A stretch of 36,242 nucleotides of DNA from an uncultured Planctomycetaceae bacterium (GTDB lineage: Bacteria; Planctomycetota; Planctomycetia; Pirellulales; Thermoguttaceae), in contig CAMJTU010000038.1 in NCBI GenBank assembly GCA_946408825.1, positions 1 through 36,242 of the forward strand, given 5' to 3'. Shown here piece by piece: positions 32,303 to 36,242 of the stretch (position 1 is its first letter; every line of letters begins with the position of its first letter). The notes beneath the pieces were generated by a model that saw only the letters and a list, made by a program, of their open reading frames with translations, was not told the origin of the DNA and searched no databases. The position numbers were made by a program, and so were the translations under genes.

Positions 32303-34810
32303 ATGCGACGTATATTTTCTCCTTTTTTGGACGACGTCTTATTTCTCATAGTCCTTGCCCTGTGGAGCGCCTCTTCGGCGTGTTGCTTGTTTGCCGAAGA
32401 CAAAAGCGAACCCCAAGGTCTAGTTCGTGTTCCTGTCAATAATCCAAACGCAGATTATTATCTTGCCGTAGGACTATGGTCATGGGTTGTTCCAGCCGAC
32501 GTCGATGGGGATGGAAACACTGATCTCATTGTCAGTTGTGAGGACGTTCCTTACAATGGCGTTTGGTATTTCCGCAATACTGGCGACAATCCTCTTAACC
32601 CGACTTTTGAACCCGCTAAACGTCTAAGTCGCGGCGTTATCAACGTCCAGCCGAGTTGGGTCGACGGTAAACTCCGCGTTCTGACGCCCGGAAACGAATA
32701 TCCGAATTTTCTCAAGACAGGCGTGGACGAACCTGTTCCGCTCATGTCTGGTAAAGAGAAACTTCCTGAAAATGTCCATTTCCATAAAGTTCGCGGGAAT
32801 ATGTGGCGTTTTGTTGATTTCGATGGAGACGGTAAATTGGATATTGTTGTCGGTACCGACGATTGGACAGATTATGGTTGGGACGACGCATACGATTCAA
32901 ACGGCGTTTGGCAAAACGCTCCTTTACGCGGCAACTTATATCTCTTGAGAAATATTGGAACAAACGAGTTCCCCGAATACGAAAAACCGACGATGCTAAA
33001 GGACGTCAACGGCGATAATCTGGAAACGTTCGGGTGGCCTAATCCAAACTTTGCAGACTGGGACGGCGACGGGGATCTCGACATACTCGGGATCGAATTT
33101 CGCGATACGCTCCAATATTCCGAAAACGTTGGAAGTCGAACTGCTCCTTCGTATAAACAGTTTGAACCAGTTTTTCTCAAAGACGGTTCTCCCGCCGCCG
33201 CAGAACTGGCAATGCCGACAATTGTGGCTTACGACTGGAATAAGGACGGTTATCAAGACGTTCTTCTCGGCGATGAAGACGGTCGAGTCGCTCTTTTTGT
33301 CAACACAGGAGAGTTCAAAGAACGCAAACCGATTTTTGATTATCCCTTCTATTTCAAACAAATTCCAGATTCTCTTAAGTGCGGCGCCCTTTCGACCCCT
33401 TTTGGCGTCGATTGGGACGACGACGGAGATTGGGATATTCTCTGTGGAAATTCCGCCGGTTACCTTTTTTTCTTCGAGAACATGAGTGGTCCCGGCGTTG
33501 ACGCACCCCAGTGGGGGACGCCCGTCGCCCTTGGAAGCGAGGATAACGACTCTGTGTTGGAAGCGGCAAAATCGTTGATACCGCCCCAGGCGTCGCTTGT
33601 CGAAAAGCGAAGGGATGGAGCGCAAGTTATCCGCATCATGGCGGGACCAAATGGCTCGATTCAAGGACCATGCGAGCCCAAATGGGGTTATACGACCCTT
33701 TCGGTCGCCGATTGGGATGGCGACGGTCTTAAGGACGTTCTCGTCAACTCAATACTTGGAAACGTGTTCTGGTACAAGAATGTAGGTAAGAAGGGCGCGC
33801 CGAAGCTTGACCAACCCCGCGCCGTCGAGGTCGAATGGGAAGGCGACGCGCCGAAATTAGCGTGGGGATGGCGTTTTCCAAAGGGAAAAGAACTCCTTAC
33901 TCAGTGGCGCACGACGCCATATGCCGTTGATTTCAATGCAGATGGTTTAACTGATCTAATTATGCTTGACGTCGAAGGATATCTTGCTTTTTTCGAACGT
34001 TATCGCGACGACAACGGCGAACTAAAGTTAGCGTCTCCAAAACACGTGTTAGTCGACGCATCTGGCGTGCCTCTTCGTCTCAATTCTAGTCGTGCCGGAG
34101 GCAGCGGTCGTCGCAAGATTTGCGTTGTCGACTACAATAACGACGGTTTGCTTGACATTCTTGCTAATGGCAAGAACGCAGATTTGTATTTACAGATTCC
34201 ATCCAAAGACGGACTTAGCCGTTTCGTTCTCGTGGGAGAAATTGATCCCCTTCCGATTAAAGGGCACAGTACAAGTCCGACCGTCGTCGATTTCAACAAC
34301 GACGGCGTCCTCGATCCTTTTATTGGCGCCGAGGACGGTCATTTCTATTACAAAGTCAATGATTTTGAGTTGCTTAACAAGAAGTTAGTTCAATTTGATT
34401 CAAACGAGATTACTGTCGAATCTGTTTTAAAACCAGCGCGATTAGAAAACGGCTTGAAGGCTTTTGCGAACCGTGATTACGTGTGGACCGATCTGATTCC
34501 CGAAATCGAAGGACGGGATTATTTGCAGACGCTGGGCGGGGTCGTTTCTGACGTCGTTGTTCGCGCTAAAAAAGACGTTAATGTCCAGGTTCTTGTCGGT
34601 CTTTCGGCGCCCTTGGTTCAATCAAGTTCCTATGGCGCAACCGTCGCGTCCAAAGGTTTGGGAGCAGAAAAAAAGATTGACGTCGCCGCTCGTTATTCAG
34701 ACTCGGAAAAATCGCCTCTCACGCTCTTTGAAAAAACGCTCGAGGCGGGTGACGTCTGGACTCTTCCGGTTGAAACATGGACAGGAACGATCCTTTTACT
34801 TCCCGAATGA
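32303..34810 (+). CDS. Exported FG-GAP/VCBS-repeat protein
   Basis: An 835-residue exported protein with a signal peptide (about residues 1-31, SACCLFA-ED). Nine calcium-loop motifs of D-x-D/N-x-D-G-x-x-D type recur: DVDGDGNTD, DFDGDGKLD, DWDGDGDLD, DWNKDGYQD, DWDDDGDWD, DWDGDGLKD, DFNADGLTD, DYNNDGLLD and DFNNDGVLD. They are spaced roughly 50-100 residues apart, between about residues 66 and 670, the pattern of an FG-GAP/VCBS beta-propeller. Such proteins bind calcium and usually sit outside the cell, in adhesion or polymer binding; the partner is not evident. The last 150 residues lack repeats. GGGAGGG before ATG 32303 is a strong ribosome binding site. It is followed after 78 bases by a discoidin-like exported protein on the same strand, probably co-transcribed. 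Confidence 0.9.
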   Translation: MRRIFSPFLDDVLFLIVLALWSASSACCLFAEDKSEPQGLVRVPVNNPNADYYLAVGLWSWVVPADVDGDGNTDLIVSCEDVPYNGVWYFRNTGDNPLNPTFEPAKRLSRGVINVQPSWVDGKLRVLTPGNEYPNFLKTGVDEPVPLMSGKEKLPENVHFHKVRGNMWRFVDFDGDGKLDIVVGTDDWTDYGWDDAYDSNGVWQNAPLRGNLYLLRNIGTNEFPEYEKPTMLKDVNGDNLETFGWPNPNFADWDGDGDLDILGIEFRDTLQYSENVGSRTAPSYKQFEPVFLKDGSPAAAELAMPTIVAYDWNKDGYQDVLLGDEDGRVALFVNTGEFKERKPIFDYPFYFKQIPDSLKCGALSTPFGVDWDDDGDWDILCGNSAGYLFFFENMSGPGVDAPQWGTPVALGSEDNDSVLEAAKSLIPPQASLVEKRRDGAQVIRIMAGPNGSIQGPCEPKWGYTTLSVADWDGDGLKDVLVNSILGNVFWYKNVGKKGAPKLDQPRAVEVEWEGDAPKLAWGWRFPKGKELLTQWRTTPYAVDFNADGLTDLIMLDVEGYLAFFERYRDDNGELKLASPKHVLVDASGVPLRLNSSRAGGSGRRKICVVDYNNDGLLDILANGKNADLYLQIPSKDGLSRFVLVGEIDPLPIKGHSTSPTVVDFNNDGVLDPFIGAEDGHFYYKVNDFELLNKKLVQFDSNEITVESVLKPARLENGLKAFANRDYVWTDLIPEIEGRDYLQTLGGVVSDVVVRAKKDVNVQVLVGLSAPLVQSSSYGATVASKGLGAEKKIDVAARYSDSEKSPLTLFEKTLEAGDVWTLPVETWTGTILLLPE

Positions 34811-34888
34811 AGTCGTTTTTTCTACAGTACGTCCTGTTCAGCGCGTTCTTTTAACCTTCTAATGGTCTTAGCTTGGAATTAGGGCAAG

Positions 34889-36242
34889 ATGATGATATTT
34901 CGTCTGGCAAATAGTATAGATAACGGCAAAAAATTAAATTTTCGATCTCTGAGCGCCGTCCTAAGCGCGATAATCTTCCTATGTCCAATCTTAAGCGTTG
35001 CTCAAGTTGTTAAGGATGACTCTACTGTTTTTCGTCAAATTAAACCCAGTCAACCGAACGTTATTCCATTTGATTCTATTCAAGCTAAGTTTTTGCGTTT
35101 TGTTGTTTATTCCTCTCACAATGGCGATCCTGCAATCGACGAACTTCTGATTTATGGAACCGACGACGAGGACGCGCCGAATCTTGCGAGAATTAACGTA
35201 AAGCGCGTGGCGGCGTCTTCGTGTATCGTCGGGTATGATATTCACCGGACAGAAAACGTTGTAGACGGAAACTTTGGCAACGCGGCTTCGTGGGTTGCCG
35301 GAAAGACCCCGACGTGTGAGAATCCAGAATGGATCGAAATAGAATGGAACGATCCAGTAGTGGTCAATCGTGTCGTTTTTTCTCGAGACAGACAGGGGGA
35401 GTATGCCGATCGAGTTCCACTCCATTTTGAGATTCAAATTTCTAACGACGGGGAGATTTGGGAGGGTGTGGCGTCTGTTGTTGGATTTCTAGACGAAGTT
35501 CCACAAAAGGGGTTGTCTTCGTATAATTCCTCATGGTTTAGCGATGTTCCCACAGGAAAGGAAGTAAATTGGGAACCATTGAAGGACGTTGTTGTAGGAT
35601 CTGAACTCACCCCCTACGACAAAGCCCTTCAGAACGCATTTTTAGCCGAAGAAAACGCAATTCTAAAAATTGCCGGTTTTGCAGATTGCGAACCTTGGCT
35701 CATTCAACGACATTATCCTGAATATGTCGAACCCGAAAGAAAACCTGACCAAGTACTTCCTTTGCCGTGCTTCGATTCCCCTCTTTCTGAGAAGGAGTTG
35801 CTCGATTGTTATTCAGCTGGAACGGTATGGGCTTTTTCGACCGGCTCTTTTGCTTCCGGTCCTCTTGTCAAACAATCTGTAAACGCGTTGATAACAAACG
35901 ATTCCTTGCGCCTTCGAATATCTGTAAATCGTATCCTTTCGGAGAATATTGCCCTAATTTCTACGGAAAATATCCCTGCGCGCGGTCTAATCGTCTTGCG
36001 CGAAGAGAAACTCATTTGGAAGCCGGTTGATTGGCTAGCTGGGACCGAAGAAACGGAACTTACCGGCTCTTTTGATAAGACAAACGGCGTTTTAGACTTT
36101 TCGATCCCTCTTAGGTTCTTACCAGAATGGAGTGAGCGCGGACTCTACGTATCCCTAGGAATTGGGGCGCGTCATGTTTTACCGGGCGGACGTCCCATTC
36201 ACTTCCGTCCCGCAAAGTTTTCCGCCTCGTTTATGCCTTTTG
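34889..36242 (+). CDS. Exported discoidin-like (F5/8 type C) protein, 3' truncated by window
   Basis: An open frame that begins at ATG 34889 (or 34892) and is still open at the last base, giving at least 451 residues with no stop codon. The N terminus has a signal segment (about residues 18-39, AIIFLCPILSVAQ). Residues about 65-192 fit a discoidin-like domain: AKFLRFVVYSS, AIDELLIYG, ENVVDGNFGNAASWV, PEWIEIEWNDPVVVNRVVFS and HFEIQISNDGEIWEG. The rest (about 200-451) is not recognised; it includes FADCEPWLIQRHYPEYVEP, and RGLIVLREEKLIWKPVDWL near the end. It follows the VCBS gene by 78 bases and probably belongs to the same unit. A short AGGG lies before the start. Domain content is seen in many planctomycete surface proteins; exact role unknown. 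Confidence 0.7.
   Translation, partial: MMIFRLANSIDNGKKLNFRSLSAVLSAIIFLCPILSVAQVVKDDSTVFRQIKPSQPNVIPFDSIQAKFLRFVVYSSHNGDPAIDELLIYGTDDEDAPNLARINVKRVAASSCIVGYDIHRTENVVDGNFGNAASWVAGKTPTCENPEWIEIEWNDPVVVNRVVFSRDRQGEYADRVPLHFEIQISNDGEIWEGVASVVGFLDEVPQKGLSSYNSSWFSDVPTGKEVNWEPLKDVVVGSELTPYDKALQNAFLAEENAILKIAGFADCEPWLIQRHYPEYVEPERKPDQVLPLPCFDSPLSEKELLDCYSAGTVWAFSTGSFASGPLVKQSVNALITNDSLRLRISVNRILSENIALISTENIPARGLIVLREEKLIWKPVDWLAGTEETELTGSFDKTNGVLDFSIPLRFLPEWSERGLYVSLGIGARHVLPGGRPIHFRPAKFSASFMPF

Noticed and set aside
32996..33664. A 222-residue minus-strand open frame inside the VCBS gene.
   Set aside because: It is the antisense of repeated Asp/Gly codons. The plus strand has a clear signal peptide and nine calcium loops.
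34991..35437. A 148-residue minus-strand open frame near the end of the window.
   Set aside because: It is the antisense of the discoidin-like protein, which is open from 34889 to the last base and has a signal segment and recognisable domain motifs.
1..36242. tRNA, rRNA, CRISPR, transposase, integrase or attachment-site signals.
   Set aside because: I looked for TTCGA-type T-loops, CCA ends, short regularly spaced direct repeats and DDE or integrase motifs by eye and saw none; a tRNAscan or Infernal run would be decisive.

Overview
The window looks like chromosomal DNA of a moderately AT-rich member of the Planctomycetota, probably near the Pirellulales. No rRNA or marker gene fixes the lineage, so this rests on gene content: a lipoprotein ending in a DUF1559-like segment, a membrane-anchored Ser/Thr kinase, a Tat-exported Gfo/Idh/MocA oxidoreductase beside a TIM-barrel sugar isomerase, a secreted SUMF1-type protein, and secreted FG-GAP/VCBS and discoidin proteins. 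I see no tRNA, rRNA, CRISPR array, transposase, integrase or phage gene.

Layout. 1-2083 (+): tail of an unknown protein, a YbgC-like hotdog thioesterase and a DUF4432 mutarotase-like protein. 2084-2992 is almost gene-free. 2993-8909 (-): a SorC-type sugar-responsive regulator, a PAS-GAF-receiver-like signalling protein, a YugP-type membrane metallopeptidase, a ComEA-like DNA-binding protein and aroB. 9120-19850 (+): flagellar export genes fliO, fliP and fliQ, a SpoU/TrmH rRNA or tRNA methyltransferase, a coiled-coil zinc-ribbon protein, a YchF-like GTPase, a nitroreductase, two tandem YghO-like acyltransferases, and the isomerase/oxidoreductase pair, which ends at a strong terminator. 19938-26130 (-): a GT4 glycosyltransferase, the DUF1559-like lipoprotein and a large exported protein with a degenerate beta-carbonic anhydrase domain, an aromatic segment and Arg/Pro/Asn repeats. 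26845-27978 (+): SUMF1-type exported protein. 28493-32020 (-): Ser/Thr kinase and CCA-adding-type nucleotidyltransferase. 32303-36242 (+): a VCBS-repeat protein and a discoidin-like exported protein that runs off the window and lacks a stop codon here.

How the genes work together. Three themes recur: sugar handling (DUF4432 protein, SorC-type regulator, isomerase/oxidoreductase pair, glycosyltransferase), cell-surface and secreted proteins of planctomycete type, and motility and signalling (fliOPQ, PAS-GAF protein, kinase). The rest is housekeeping (aroB, RNA methyltransferase, CCA enzyme).

The most unusual items are the carbonic-anhydrase-like protein that has lost both zinc cysteines, the PAS-GAF protein with Glu at the receiver phosphorylation site, FliP with a roughly 130-residue inserted hydrophilic segment, the tandem YghO-like acyltransferases, and a codon-context habit (C-ending codons before G, T-ending codons otherwise) visible in many genes. 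All calls come from reading the sequence; no database search or computed statistic was available.
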